From Ascochyta rabiei (Eukaryota; Ascomycota; Dothideomycetes; Pleosporales; Didymellaceae): a stretch of 64,000 bases of DNA. Location: the NCBI RefSeq assembly GCF_004011695.2, contig NC_082426.1, positions 186,001-250,000 on the forward strand, written 5' to 3'. Below are positions 23,301-32,600 of the stretch, piece after piece (within the stretch, counting starts at the first letter, position 1; every line of letters begins with the position of its first letter). The translations under genes and the position numbers were made by a program. The notes beneath the pieces were generated by a model. That model saw only the letters and a list, made by a program, of their open reading frames with translations, did not search any database and was not told the DNA's origin.

Positions 23301-23423
23301 GAAGTGGGCGTTGTCAAAGGCCGAGTACCGCTGGCGGTGGCCGTCGTGCGTCGTGAAGGGGTCCAGGCTGCTGTAGTCGTCCACCACCAGCGCGCCTGGC
23401 GGTGCATGTGCGCTTGTCGCCAT
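17313..23423 (-). CDS. Num1/ApsA-like cortical anchor protein with coiled coils, TEP repeats and C-terminal PH domain
   Basis: One exon of 2036 residues from the ATG at 23423 (MATSAHAPPGALVVDDYSSL). A start at 23540 would add 39 residues unlike the family. Residues about 50-440 hold several coiled-coil segments (LVQQRQELEQRLHEVEGQ; MIQQLKNNIHREKTEKIELK). An acidic Ser/Thr-rich linker follows. From about 730 to 1430 there is a long array of roughly 20-residue repeats around SSxSxHxTEPxxxP. Residues about 1690-1810 form the PH domain of the Num1/Mcp5 type (GEYLWKYTRKT...RHRRFFWIHPYTRTLYW...HETWYNALSYL). Yeast Num1 binds PI(4,5)P2 at the cell cortex and anchors dynein and mitochondria; Aspergillus ApsA is needed for nuclear migration. 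The tail after the PH domain is Arg/Ser-rich with short TESRTNSR-type repeats. Confidence 0.9.
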   Translation of the reverse strand: MATSAHAPPGALVVDDYSSLDPFTTHDGHRQRYSAFDNAHFSLYLNGSPAQAKRALEAHLAETTRRLQETSHLGNALVQQRQELEQRLHEVEGQQADNDIGPELRARLAELEKEFNEVGRETARAFLPKSRVPSGESDANGGSVYASEAMQSPTKVSVPSRKQRNQQPSRIQDITLATEISTSLLSQLKELQAVLLEKDEALKAADLDRSNLEIEVEGLSQRLRTLDESDSRLKDVNWSLETQVREFEAQSKSASDKEHRLNYALNLAKSEKSTLEREFEELKGMHAKLNDDHINKSKQHETELSGLRRNLTMGESERNALQRKVEELSTQNQELAKAVAYRMRGDEHNSPEEASPEESFHEGESLTPEHSPPPSPSKATPRHGQLESETLKHSLQHAHRMIQQLKNNIHREKTEKIELKRMLQDARDEIESNRSESKGPGSASKRKKTDKDVFKKPARPDRLGALRQGKQEVVMELDDDEWEEQDIIPSPSKPQRPHHSVPEAFNSGYSSMAETSANEAFETANEVSDADFDTANDDGTTTETDAFQTGAETLDGESSDESTETEMGSTQGTIRNRSPIIRRSQSGQSYRDTYESTASNSDYDSERDTQTPGHNRNSSFRFLRPSSSRKSVATPRGSLQDIFHHGTPPMTRDSPASNSNNSTPAQGRSLFAELDGLSGGEDTDSAAEGTPSRSSLLSPDSSPEKGVLGRSPLQRTIPMVAMIDSSTMTELDAPQHVGVSSIHDIYDVQPQAPLPAALHLSSLVSQGTSPQAPLPQQLQLSAHAFHHTEPKLVVPPSLNISNVSGQATSPQTPALVPLAISSTSFHDTSPRVPTAPPLGISTMETHHSQHTAPQSPPAPAFDFSSVAGHATSPRAVPPPALGVSSVSGHTTEPRSAPAPDFNLSLVSGHETEPRAAPAPSFNMSSLSAHMTEPRDVPRQSFGMSEVSGHASEPKDAPRHSFDISSVSGHATEPQDVPRQLFNMSSVTGHASEPRDATPRAFDMSSVSGHTTEPQHAQATPLHLSNFSSHSTAPVEPTGERGVRQAFGMSSMVQQSTEPREGQGLKALAPAALFASGIAASQMTEPREASRSVDASSEAASVPDSRELNERELVRQAPLQMSSTSAHSTAPVEVPRAPLSTFSTMSSQATEPYQPKTTPLQLSMHSSQTTEPFAPKQAVHASSIHSFQATEPVVPKQAIHQFSMPSSQATEPFAPQPVAHQLSVHSAQTTEPVTPQQQTLQMSTLASKVTEPIILKPQSLEMSTFASKTTVPVIPEPQSLQLSWFAAEATEPVAPKSAVSGLSSLSFQASEPVEAPKAARPVISATSSQTTEPVHPRAATSTFSMFSSQTTEPLEPRKQALPKVSLVTAQHTEPFHPAAIAPDFSDVKTLQSHEPESPTVPSFLPTPSRPSTANRVSAPPLSMSSLFTEHSEPKASSRPVTARRTVPAPWKLDFSDAMLPWNQGKQVEQETAPTSDRAVRTPLTPISTNATQKAPRMPMTDGGTQTMVSAEQIDKLLLARSNRYSGTIATADVEKSLSPPDSPSRRHSGERLPRRPGSSGSIRSRAASPPPLPADHKQVIAAAALKQPLLPPTTPGTMGPPVMPASAYKKPSTPSLRTGTATLTPKTGGTTPRARPRSTNRSDARSGASSPISRRSSISSFTSEVDQRFNIAGGPSFAPPGVPVGATDPRMIQAITQTMIGEYLWKYTRKTLGGGMSDTRHRRFFWIHPYTRTLYWSDRDPQTAGKTELKAKSVAIESVEEVEDSNPMPPGLHQKSLLVFTPGRSIKFTAATGKRHETWYNALSYLCQRVEEGSEQPEQKPSESPASNEIQDEFNAGYRSASRATGRSRASMSSRVSRHASASRDEVPTLRQHHVTPQRAPSTEPGQAGSMSGRFSSMLRPNSAMRGSFSSRRSRITASTFEEPSNATMDLSREIHDHVERDIEGLVNVRACCDGKHDVGHLHMHTVKSRHNGSNNLNNRPSFIGSLTSRSSSRADTRAESRTESRTNSRTESHAEARDDRIRHQTDMEAANFSAGG
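19130..21240 (-). repeat. Coding array of about 35 diverged 20-residue TEP repeats
   Basis: Inside the Num1/ApsA-like gene. Each roughly 60-bp unit encodes a variant of hydrophobic-S-S-x-S-x-H-x-T-E-P-x-x-x-P. Examples are FNMSSLSAHMTEPRDVPRQ and LQLSMHSSQTTEPFAPKQ. Units diverge at both DNA and protein level, so the array is old. Confidence 0.85.
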
Positions 23424-23500
23424 GCTGTGTTCGCTATTCCATCGCCCGGCCGTGGGATTCGAAAAGGGACCAACGGAGAAAGGGACAAAGTAAGTGTGCG

Positions 23501-23600
23501 CTTTCGCAGTCAAGACCGGCTGGCGCTGTCGACAAGGCAATTCTGCCTTTCGCAGTCAAGACCGGCCGGCGCTGCAGACAAGCAATTCTGCCTTTCGCAG
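23501..23600. repeat. 45-46-bp tandem repeat, two copies plus partial third
   Basis: The block CTTTCGCAGTCAAGACCGG begins at 23501 and again at 23547. A third partial start (CTTTCGCAGCCAA) is at 23592. The units also share the GGCGCTG...GACAAGCAATTCTGC part. Confidence 0.85.
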
Positions 23601-23774
23601 CCAAACAGCCAGGCGGTGACGGTTCGGCGACGCGTGGAAGGGCAGGCAGGGGAACACGCAGCGGCTACTGGCACACTTGAGCGTCACACAGGAGCATCGC
23701 CGTCGCCAGCGCCTACAAGCAGCACAGGGAGCGTGCAAGGACAAAAGAAAGGCCACGGGCGGGCGCGAAGAGAA

Positions 23775-23885
23775 CGACAGGAGCAGAAGAAGGAGCAGAA
23801 GAAGAAGACGAAGAAGACGAAAAAGAAGAAGAAGAAGAAGAAGAAGAAGAAGGGGAGGAGGACGAGGGCGAGGAGGACGAGGGCG
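23775..23885. repeat. Purine-rich GAA/AGG low-complexity tract
   Basis: About 110 bp of almost uninterrupted purines on the plus strand, mainly GAA/AAG triplets passing into GGAGGACGA units. Confidence 0.9.
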
Positions 23886-24008
23886 GATGCGCAGCGCAGC
23901 AGCTGCAAGAAGCGCGGCGAGCGTTGTGCAGGAGCGAGATTGGGAGAGGAGAGGAGCGCGTCTGTGCGGGACGGCTAGGCGCCAACACCACCGACAGCTG
24001 TACCGGTA

Positions 24009-24051
24009 CCGTGTCCGTGCGCGCAACGACCGGAGTCGCGCAACGACCGAA
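24009..24051 (+). repeat. Left TIR of pogo-like element 1
   Basis: Begins CCGTGTCCGTGCGCGCAACG. It contains two GCGCAACGACCG direct repeats at a 17-bp period. Confidence 0.92.
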
Positions 24052-24339
24052 AACCACCTCAACGCTCAAAATTAGATAAGGCTATAGAGCCACCTACAAC
24101 AGCTATTATTTTATAATTTTATAGTGTAGTACTAATTAATTACTTATAAAAAAGATATACTATTTAAATTTAGCTAGTAACTTAACGTTGTGGCTACGTA
24201 ATGTGGTTTTAAGTAGGGAAGCTAGGGACAGCAATAGGGGACTATAACTACTAACATTATCCCTAAGACTATGTTTTTAATACTTTTTTAGCTAGGTTAC
24301 TTATAAAGCTTTCTTTTTACCCTTTTAAGGTAATTATAT

Positions 24340-26060
24340 AGCTTTTATAGTATTAAGCTCTTATTATTAATACTGCTTTTTAGCCTTCTGTTTAGCCTTC
24401 TAATTTACTATATTAGCCTTCTTCTTCTTATATACTACCTTAGCTGCCTCTTATACTACACGCCTCTCCTCCTTCTCCTTCTTCTTAACTAGCTTCTTAG
24501 CAGCTACTACTTCCTTACTAGTAGCTTTTCTAAGCCTCTCTTCCTTCTTCTTATATTGTCTAACTTGCTTATAGAAGCGTGCTTTATTAACCTTTCTAGG
24601 TAACTAGAACACTGCACTACTATAGTACTCCTGCTGTTACTATAAGTCTAAGGTTTTACTCTTCTTTTTATGCTTCTTCTATGTCTTTAGAGTCTTTTTA
24701 AGGCTATCTATCTTATACTAGAGAAGTAAGGTTTTAACTAAGATATAGTAGATTAATTATCTTATCTTTTTAATATTACTCTTACTCTAGTTTTTAACTA
24801 TACGCCGCAACAACGTTTCTATTTTAAGCTAATCCTTATTACTATAAACAGATAATAAGGACCTATCTAAATCTAAGCTCTCTAGTGTTTTAACAAAGCA
24901 GTAGAGAATAACGTTAGGATTAAGTAGATAGATACCTGTTGCCTTAAAGGACTTAAGTATTAGCTTTTTAGTAAAGCTACACATCTACACTAGCTAGAAT
25001 AGGTAGAAGAAGTTTACTCTAGTAATAGATGTGTTATTTTAAGCCTTATAGATGTATGTTATAACTACTTTTAAGTATACTATTAATAGAGGCTTAAACA
25101 GCACTATATTAAGCAGCTAGAGCGTTTAGGTTAAGTAAGAAGGAAGAACAGCTAGGAGGATCTTGTAGTTATTACAGTACTTAATAAAGTCTATTGTTAC
25201 GTAGGATCTGTAGCTATCTAGTATTAAAAGCCTCTACTTTCTTTATACTTTCTCCTTAGTGTAGTAATTAAACACCTGCTTAAGCTAGGTAAGGCCTATA
25301 TCCCTATTTGTCCACCCTAAGAAAGATAATGTAACTATTATAGAGTGTTTTTCTAGCTTAATTTTAGCTACCTAGTCTAATTTAATGCTAGTGTTAGCTA
25401 ACTTATAGATAATGCCTAGTAGTAGTACTATTCTATTACTATACACACACGCTATAAGCGTCTACTAAGCTTAGTTACTATCCTAGATAGATGCTTTAAT
25501 CTCTCTCTTTATCTATATACGCTTACTAAATATATATTTTATTCTACCTATAATACTAATTATAAAGCCCTTTTTATCTATATTATATATATAGCAACCC
25601 TTAATAGAGTATTTAGAGATTTTATGCTATAGTAGGTTAAAGTAGAGTATATATTTATTATAGGAATCAGCGTTATAACATAGTTAATCTATCCTAGTAG
25701 AGTAATATAAGATAAGATAGATAGAGTACTTGTTAATAAAGTAGGTAACCTAGCTCTTACTAACTAGATTTTAAGCTACTAGCAACGCAAAATTCTGGAT
25801 TATCTCTCTAGTAGGTAGTAAGTAACAAGTACTAAGCAACTCTATATACTTTATAAGCTCTATCTCCTGTTATAGCGTTAAATGTTGCTAGTTAATATCC
25901 TTAGTCTCCTAGGAGTCCTAAACGTGCTTATGTCTCTAAGCTAGAGTTACGCAGTTAACGCTGAACCTAGTAGCAAAATGCTAATATATAAGTTTTTTGC
26001 CTAGTTTTAGCACATTAATTACTACAAGCGCTTTGTTAATAGCTGCTATAGTTGTTAAGT
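24340..26060 (-). pseudogene. Transposase remnant (CENP-B-type HTH, DDE_1 pogo class)
   Basis: Read on the minus strand with interruptions. Near 25.8-26.0 kb it gives the N-terminal DNA-binding region (RHKHV, LTLQQEIELIKYIELL, TREIIQNFA), matching the CENP-B/Tc5-type HTH. Near 25.2 kb it gives LLILDSYRSYVTIDFIKYC and then ILLAVLPSYLT, the degraded DGHxSH...LPxHSTHxLQPLD motif of DDE_1 transposases. Near 24.4-24.5 kb is a Lys/Arg/Glu-rich tail. In-frame stops are TAA/TAG where Gln or Trp is expected, as RIP predicts. It cannot be active. Confidence 0.85.
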
Positions 26061-26094
26061 TATAACGCGTTAAAGTATGGTGTAGTTGTGATGA

Positions 26095-26137
26095 TTCGGT
26101 CGTTGCGCGACTCCAGTCGTTGCGCGCACGGACACGG
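26095..26137 (-). repeat. Right TIR of pogo-like element 1
   Basis: The reverse complement equals the left TIR except for one C/T difference. Confidence 0.92.
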
Positions 26138-26379
26138 TAGTCAGTCGTCTGTGAGCCGGGCAAGACAGGACAGGACAGGCCAGGCCTCTCTCTCTGCATA
26201 GCACGCAATCCCTCTCTGCCGAGAAACAGAGGCTAGCCTGCTACGTCGACGCCCGCTCGTCTCACGCGTCGTGCCCCTCCCTCTCAACGCGCGGCGAGGC
26301 ACAGGACAGCCAGCCTGCGATTGGGCGGGCGACGACAGGCCACGGTTGAGGCCCCACTAAAACAACGCCAGTCGAGAAT

Positions 26380-26412
26380 AACAACGACAACAACAACAAC
26401 AACAACAACAAC
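26380..26412. repeat. (CAA)n microsatellite
   Basis: About eleven AAC triplets with one interruption. Confidence 0.95.
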
Positions 26413-26668
26413 GGACGAGATGCCGGCACAGCCAAGGCGTCTCCTTCCGGCCAGCACCACGTGCAGAAAACGTCAACCCTGGATGAGCAATCTACCGGAG
26501 AGAGACCCGGCCCAACGCCGCACCACTCGCCTCGTCCTGCCACGAATGGCTGCCACCTGTCTTCTCGGCCTGCAGGTCGAGAGACGACAGCACATGCATT
26601 GTGAGTAAAACGTGTGGTTCGCTCCGTATACCGCCCATACATACAAGGTACTCCTACATACAGATGCC

Positions 26669-26705
26669 GTGTGTGTGTGTGTGTGCGTGTGTGTGTGTGT
26701 GTGTG
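26669..26705. repeat. (GT)n microsatellite
   Basis: About 18 GT units with a single GC interruption. Confidence 0.95.
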
Positions 26706-26858
26706 CATGATCACCGACGCACGTCTAAAGAGCCTCCTGAACGCCCCCAATACAACACGCTTTCGCGCATGCAGAATAGGAAAAGAAAAAAAGTTCGTAT
26801 CCAGTACATGGCCCCTCCCATCCAAAGCCCTCTTAGGCACTATTTTCATCGTAGATGG

Positions 26859-28581
26859 TCAGAAATCATCCATGCTCCCCATGAAATCATCCTCGTCTGC
26901 ATCCTTGGCCCGTCCAACATCCACACCCACGTCCACATCCACATCCACATCCACATCCCACTCTTCCTCCTCGATCCTCTCCTTCTCTTCCGTCTCTCTC
27001 GTCTCCTTTGCTTCTCTCTGTTTCCGCCGCTCCTCGAGGCTCCTCAACCGCCTCAGCTCGCCCTCGTCCCCCTCGCGCTCTGCGGCTGCCATGCGCACGC
27101 TCAGCGGCCGCGTCTGCATGTAGCTCTCCAGATAGCTGGCCCCGACGCTGCTTGGATACCCGACGCTGCCCACCTGGTTCACGTCGTCGACCCCGCTCCC
27201 TGACATGCCTCCCACGTACGTCGAGAAGTCTTCTTCTGCCGTCTCGCCTAGCTTCCGCTCGTCCGCGTATAGCGCTCCTGGCCCTGCGCTCGTGGGGATC
27301 TCTTCCATGTGCATGCGTTCTGGCGGCGGGTCGAGGAAGGAGCGTGTCGCATACGAGGGCGGTGCGTAGGCTGTGGTGGGGGAGCGCTTGGCCGGTGAGG
27401 TGGGGGGCGAGTGTGCGGATTCGGCCATGACGGGCGTTGGCTGGGACACGGGCCCTGCCACGGCCTCTACCGGTGGCCTCTTGGGCTGCGAGGTGGTCAA
27501 AGGCAGGCTGTGGTGCACGGCGTGGTGGTGCTCGATGTAGACGGGCGCGTCCGTGTTGGTCAATCGGGGGTCGATCATGTCGTCGAGCGAGGCGGTCGAG
27601 TTCGTTGCCGACGTCGTCTCACTGCTGGGCGAGATGAGGGCGGGCTCTTGGATCATGTCCGAGGGGAGCACCACCTGGTCGTCGATGACCAGACTGACTC
27701 GTTTGCGGTTTCGTGGGGTGCTGCTGTGGCGCAGGGCCGATTTCTTCTTGATCGACGACCTTCGTGACTTCTTGCCTGGATCAGAGGCCGACCGCTCTTT
27801 CACCATCGCCTCCCCCGCCATGTCACGGTCCACGTCGTCTGTTTTGCTCAGTGACCTGCGACCCTCTTGGCTGCTCTCAGCATCGCGCGCCGCCCTCGAC
27901 GGCCCAGCGCTGGGTGAGGTGCTGGCTGCCTTCTTCTCTTTCTTCGTCGGCAACGTCGATTCGCGCGCGTCGAGCAGTGGCAGAAACACGGGCGTGACTA
28001 GTCCATACAGCTCTTTCTCGCGCTTGTGCACGCGGCCGTGCTTCTTCTGCTTCTTCTGCTCCTCGGGCGAGGACTGGGGTTGGGCTTGTGGTTGCGATTG
28101 GGATTGCGACTGGAATTGCGATTGGGATTGCGACTGGGGTTGCGATTGGGATTGCGACTGGGGTTGCGACTGGGATTGCGACTGGGGTTGCGACTGGGGC
28201 TGCGACTCTGACTGTGACTCTGACTGTGACTCTGACTGTGACGCTGTGCTGGAGCGTCTGGACGTAATCTCAGCGCCCTCGTCGCGATCCATTGAGCGGT
28301 GCTGCTCTACAAGCTAGGCCCGGTTAGTGACTGCAAAAGCGCCGGAGTCGTGGGGACGCGAGTGCTGGAATGTGTGCGACGTGTGCAATGTGCCCAAGAG
28401 ACGGGCCGCGTACCTCTTGCTCATACTGGCGCAACTCGGCCTGCTTGCGCGCAACGTAGGCGTTGATGTCCTGCTCGAGCTGCTGCCGCCGGAGCTCGAT
28501 GCTGTGCGCCAGGCAGTCCAATTGCTCGCGGGAGAAGCCTGGGACCTCGGCCGCCAGACTCGCGCCGGCGTGAAGGTGCAT
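26859..28581 (-). CDS. Unrecognised fungal protein with SQ-rich tract and acidic tail
   Basis: Exon 1, 28581-28414, and exon 2, 28313-26859, are joined by a 100-bp intron (gtacgc...cctag). They give 540 residues. Exon 1 encodes an amphipathic coiled segment, SREQLDCLAHSIELRRQQ then INAYVARKQAELRQYEQE, which is probably the conserved core. It is followed by a Ser-Gln/Pro-Gln repeat tract and a basic region with EKELYGLVTPVFLPLLD that looks constrained. The rest is a long disordered Ser/Pro-rich region, a charged helix (RSLEERRKQREAKETRE) and a Val-Asp repeat ending DFMGSMDDF. No enzyme motif, signal peptide or membrane segment is visible. I do not recognise the family. The 28581 start is the first ATG in frame with the coiled segment. 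Confidence 0.75.
28072..28250 (-). repeat. Coding minisatellite (SQ/PQ repeat)
   Basis: Tandem, slightly varied 12- to 24-bp units of the type GATTGCGACTGGGGTTGC on the plus strand encode alternating SQ, PQ and ES pairs in the 540-residue protein. Probably length-variable. Confidence 0.85.
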
Positions 28582-29620
28582 GGACGTGCTGGGAGAGCGA
28601 GCGCCTGTGCCGTCGAGCCGCACAACCGGGAGATGCCGCTCACGTATTCAGAACGCGGCCGGAACAGGCTTCAGGGAATTGCGGACGACTGGAGTGGGAT
28701 ACTTTGCGGCGCCTGGACGCAGCCTGTCAGTTGTCTCATGCGCATCGTGGAGCGGCCGCGCAGGCAGGCAGCCCTCATGGTTCGGGCTGGTCGAGCGTAC
28801 CTGGCGCTGGGTAATGACGCATCCGGAGCTCGAGGCGGTCGATTGGAGGAGCCCGAGGTCACAGGATCGATCTCCGTCTGCTGCTGGCAGGCTTCGGCTC
28901 AGCGGCTGAACGCAGCGGGCATGCAACGCGGGCGGGAGAGCGAGATGGCCGTCAGCCTGTGTCGCAGCAACCAAGCAGCGATGTCGTATGAACTATGGAG
29001 CGCAGAATCTTCGCTGCCCTCGACCACGGAGGGGCTCGCTCGAGTTGCGGTCACAATCGTCTCTATCCTGATGCGCGCCATCCCACTTGCAGCGTCGCTA
29101 AGTAGCCAGCGGTGGGGCTCGACGTGCATATCAGGACTGCTCGTCGTTCCAGAAGCAAGCGTCTCCATGGATCCGCCCGCACCAACACCGCAACCACCGC
29201 AACTCGCCTGCACCCGCGTCCGAGACTCACAAACGCCGGTGTCGAACAGTGGTATCTGCAACCTGCCCTGTCCTCCACCGAGGCACATTCACTGCCGCGA
29301 CGGCTCATCTCGAGACAATCACACGGCCCATGTGCTTGCTGGGTTGCCACGAGGCCGCTGCATGCATGGATCGCCAACGGTGCCCGCCATGCCAAGCCGC
29401 TTCCAGCGCTGTTCAGCGGCGTCACTGCTTGTGAGCTTGCAAACGCCAACAAGCACGTTCCAAGACTCGTCCGAGAACAAGTCTGTCAGGCCGTGACCGT
29501 GACCCGCAGACGAATGGCAGCGTAGATGCGCTACCAATCCAACCATTCAAAACTAACCACTGGTAGCGAGAGTGTCGTCCTTGGAGGGAATGACGGACAG
29601 CGTCGCATAGAGCAAACTGC
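28582..29620. other. Intergenic, no convincing gene
   Basis: About 1 kb of normal-GC sequence with overlapping open frames on both strands. The longest, on the plus strand, also runs antisense through the neighbouring exon and shows no conserved features. Confidence 0.5.
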
Positions 29621-32600
29621 TCAGTTCAACCACGCTGGATCCAGCCTCTCCAAAAACTCAACATCGACGTTCACAAAGCTTCTCCAAAAGTCCACTTCCA
29701 GCCTCCAGGGCTTGGTCTGGATCGCCCAGGTGACGCCCTCGCTGAACCGCCTCAGTTCCTTCTCATCTTTACCCATGATAACAACCAGGTCCTTGGCAAC
29801 CCAGACCTGCTTTCGCCAAATCCACTCATATGGCTGCAACCTCAACGATAGCTGCTGATGCACACTCCACTCACTGTATGGCATATCCTTGGGTATGAAC
29901 TTCCACTCCCAGCACCGCTCTCTGTCGTCAAGGAACGTGCACATGGGCCGGCTGTCGATACCCAGCATGAGCGGGTAGAAGTGCGGACTTGACCACAGGC
30001 GCAGCACAGAGAAACTGGCACACGCATGCTCTGCCTTGAATCGCTTCACGGCCTGGATGATGTAGTCGCGGTCCATGGGTGTGGGGTCTTGGAGGTGCGA
30101 CACTATCTTTGCAAGCGGAATCCCTACACGGTAGTCGATATACATGTCGAGCTTGCGGCCGGGTTCAGCTACGGCAGTCGCAATGCCTGCTGCCGTGCCG
30201 CCGTAGGAACTGCAGATGACGCCAGCCTTGAACACTGGAATTTCGTTAGCGGCTTCCATGAATAGATGCACGACTTCATGGAGCGGGTAGGCTAGAAGCC
30301 GGAAAGCTATCTTCTAGCTCGTTCAACAGTTCCGTGTGACCGGTGTGACGGTCGTGACCCACCCCAATTCCTAGATTGCTCAGGTAGGAGGGATGACGAA
30401 ATGGTAATGCACTTACGCTTAATGATGATAGGACGCAGGGCTTTGCGCCACTCCATAGGATAGATGTCATCGACAGCATCGCCAGAAGTTCTTTGGTTCC
30501 GTTTCAAGAGCTCATCCCAATCTTTCCAGAAATCCTTGGGCATTAGCTTGTTACTCAAATACGTCCGTCGATCGGGGACACGCTTCGCTCGCTCCTCTTG
30601 ATCGAGTAGCTTTGTGTCTCTCCACGGTTCTCCGTGCTCGGAAGCGAGGAATGCAGCACCTTCGAAGAAGACTGCGATCGATGCATACGCCCTAAATGCG
30701 TCATCGACAATGCGGCGCTCTTCGTAGAACATGTCCGCCATGTGCATGGTCTTGCAGAGCTCGAACGGGCCTGGGTCGATGTTGCGAGACATGATAAACT
30801 CATCCATGGCGTCGACCATAAATTTGTGCTCGACGTAGCGTGAGAGGGCATCTGGCTCTGCGTCTCCGAGATGGAAGCTTTGTTTGAACACTGAACTTGT
30901 CAGTCAATTCGATGGGAGGGCGTGGCTCGAGGTACCTTTGCTCTTCTGTCGGTCAATGTGACGGAAGAAGTCAGCCTCCATGCCCTCGGGACTCGTGTCG
31001 TAGTCTTGTTTGGATCTCATTGCGAACCGACAAGCCCACATGAGCTCCTCGGGCGTCGACCTGACTGACTTTGGCAGCGCTTTTGCTCTCTTCGAGTCCG
31101 GGTCATATAAAATAGGTAAAAAGTAATCCGGTTCCCTCAGAGTCAGCGATTGGAACTGCTCGCTAAGAATCTGGTGAGCTTTGTGGGAATCTTCGCTTTC
31201 GCCAGTTCGAAATTCGCTTTTCAAAGCGTATTCAGAGTCATCGTCGGTTTCGTCAGCCCAGTCGGAATCACCATCATCATCTACTTCCCCCAAGGCTTCG
31301 CCCTCTGAGCTATCGAGTTCGTCGTCCGTATCCAAGTCTGCAGCAAACCTGCGGATGTCGAGAGGATCATTCTCGAACATCTCCATGGCGTTAGGAATGT
31401 GATGGTAAAGGTCGTCGGGTAGCAGGCCAGTATTCTCCAACGGGAACAAGATCGCGTCCTCCAGCTCATCAGCTTCTGTGTACTTGTAGCTGTCTTCGAA
31501 CCCCTCCTTCTCAAAGCCGCCCTGTGGAGACCACGACCAGGCTCGAGCGTTCTGATCAAGACCATCCCAGATACTCTCTGCTTTCTCGTCTGGTTTGATG
31601 CTTCGTACGCGCTCCGTGGTTGGGTCTTTAGTCAGCGTCTTCAAGATAGGGGCAGCGGTAGAGAACATGTCTTTGAGCTCCCTCACCCTCATGGCACGGG
31701 TAAGCACCTCCTCAATCTTCCTCTGCATGATGAAAAAGGAACGGCCTGGACTTGCGTCCCAGATGTACACATCGTAGAACTCCTCAAAGCCGAAGTGCCA
31801 CTTGCGTGACTTGTCCATCGCCTCAAAGAACACAGGTCCTACTTCTCCCTGGACCTCATACTCGTTTCGGCTGGCCCTACCCCATCCGCTCTTCTCTCGA
31901 AGCAGCCAAAGCTCGTCTTCAGGCGGCGATATGAGCACACGACCCGTCTTAGCATCGCGCACCAGGGCGCGCAGTTCCCACGACTCCATGGCAAGATACT
32001 GGATGAATCTGCGGCTGACAGGGTCATCGCGCTTGATGTGACCACAGATAAAGTTCCGCATCTCTGTGTGCTGATGCGCTCGGCGGGTCATGCCACGGCT
32101 TCCCGTCTGGAAATAGTTCGTGACCTTCTCTGCTTTGTCTCCATGGAAGTATGGGATAAAGCCCAACTGCAGGAGCTGTTGACGCGGTAGGTCACCGATG
32201 AACTTGGTCCATTTCGGAGCTGGAAAGTAGTGGTACAAGCAAAGGATGTTTAACTCGAAAAATTCGTTCCAGTTGCGGCAGAGCTCCACAGCATCGAAGA
32301 GATCAGAGTCTTTCGCAATGACGGCGAAGTGGAACCAGCCGCCACGAGTAAGAGCTTTCTCGCTGGGATAGTTGTACATGTATCGCCCGCAAATTTTGAT
32401 GCGAGTGCGCTTGCGAGCGTACTGGTTCTCGTTGGTAATCTGGCCAAAGTCAAGGACACCATCGTTTTCTTCTCTAAACAAGTCCACTCCCTGTTTATTG
32501 GCTTTCTTGGCAGATTTCTCGCGCTTCGTCTGGTACGTGTCTGGGAGCTTGCCTTTCTTGAACCTGAAACGGTACTTTTCCGGTGTTTTGTACCTGTCGA

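Larger units (their letters stand above)
23424..24008. other. Intergenic between Num1-like start and transposon
   Basis: The promoter side of the Num1/ApsA-like gene. It contains the 45-46-bp tandem repeat and the purine-rich tract listed separately, and is directly flanked by the pogo-like element. Long open frames on the plus strand here are by-products of the repeats. Confidence 0.6.
24009..26137 (-). mobile_element. pogo/Fot-like Tc1-mariner element, RIP-degraded, 2.13 kb
   Basis: Flanked by TA at 24007-24008 and 26138-26139, the expected target duplication. It has 43-bp terminal inverted repeats that match at 42 of 43 positions. The body is AT-rich and TA-dense, with a minus-strand transposase remnant carrying N-terminal HTH and central DDE-type landmarks. 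It sits about 585 bp upstream of the Num1/ApsA-like start. Confidence 0.92.
26138..26858. other. Intergenic with microsatellites
   Basis: Between the transposon and the 3' end of the next minus-strand gene. It holds a CAA tract and a GT tract, listed separately. Open frames crossing it are low complexity and unconvincing. Confidence 0.55.

Noticed and set aside
23501..23600. CRISPR-like array
   Set aside because: Two to three adjacent tandem units without unique spacers, in a fungal nuclear genome.
22695..23978. 427-residue plus-strand open frame
   Set aside because: Antisense to the Num1/ApsA-like coiled-coil exon and extended by the purine tract; low complexity.
28327..29496. 389-residue plus-strand open frame
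   Set aside because: Overlaps exon 1 of the minus-strand gene antisense, has no domain-like segments, and arises in GC-rich sequence where open frames are common.
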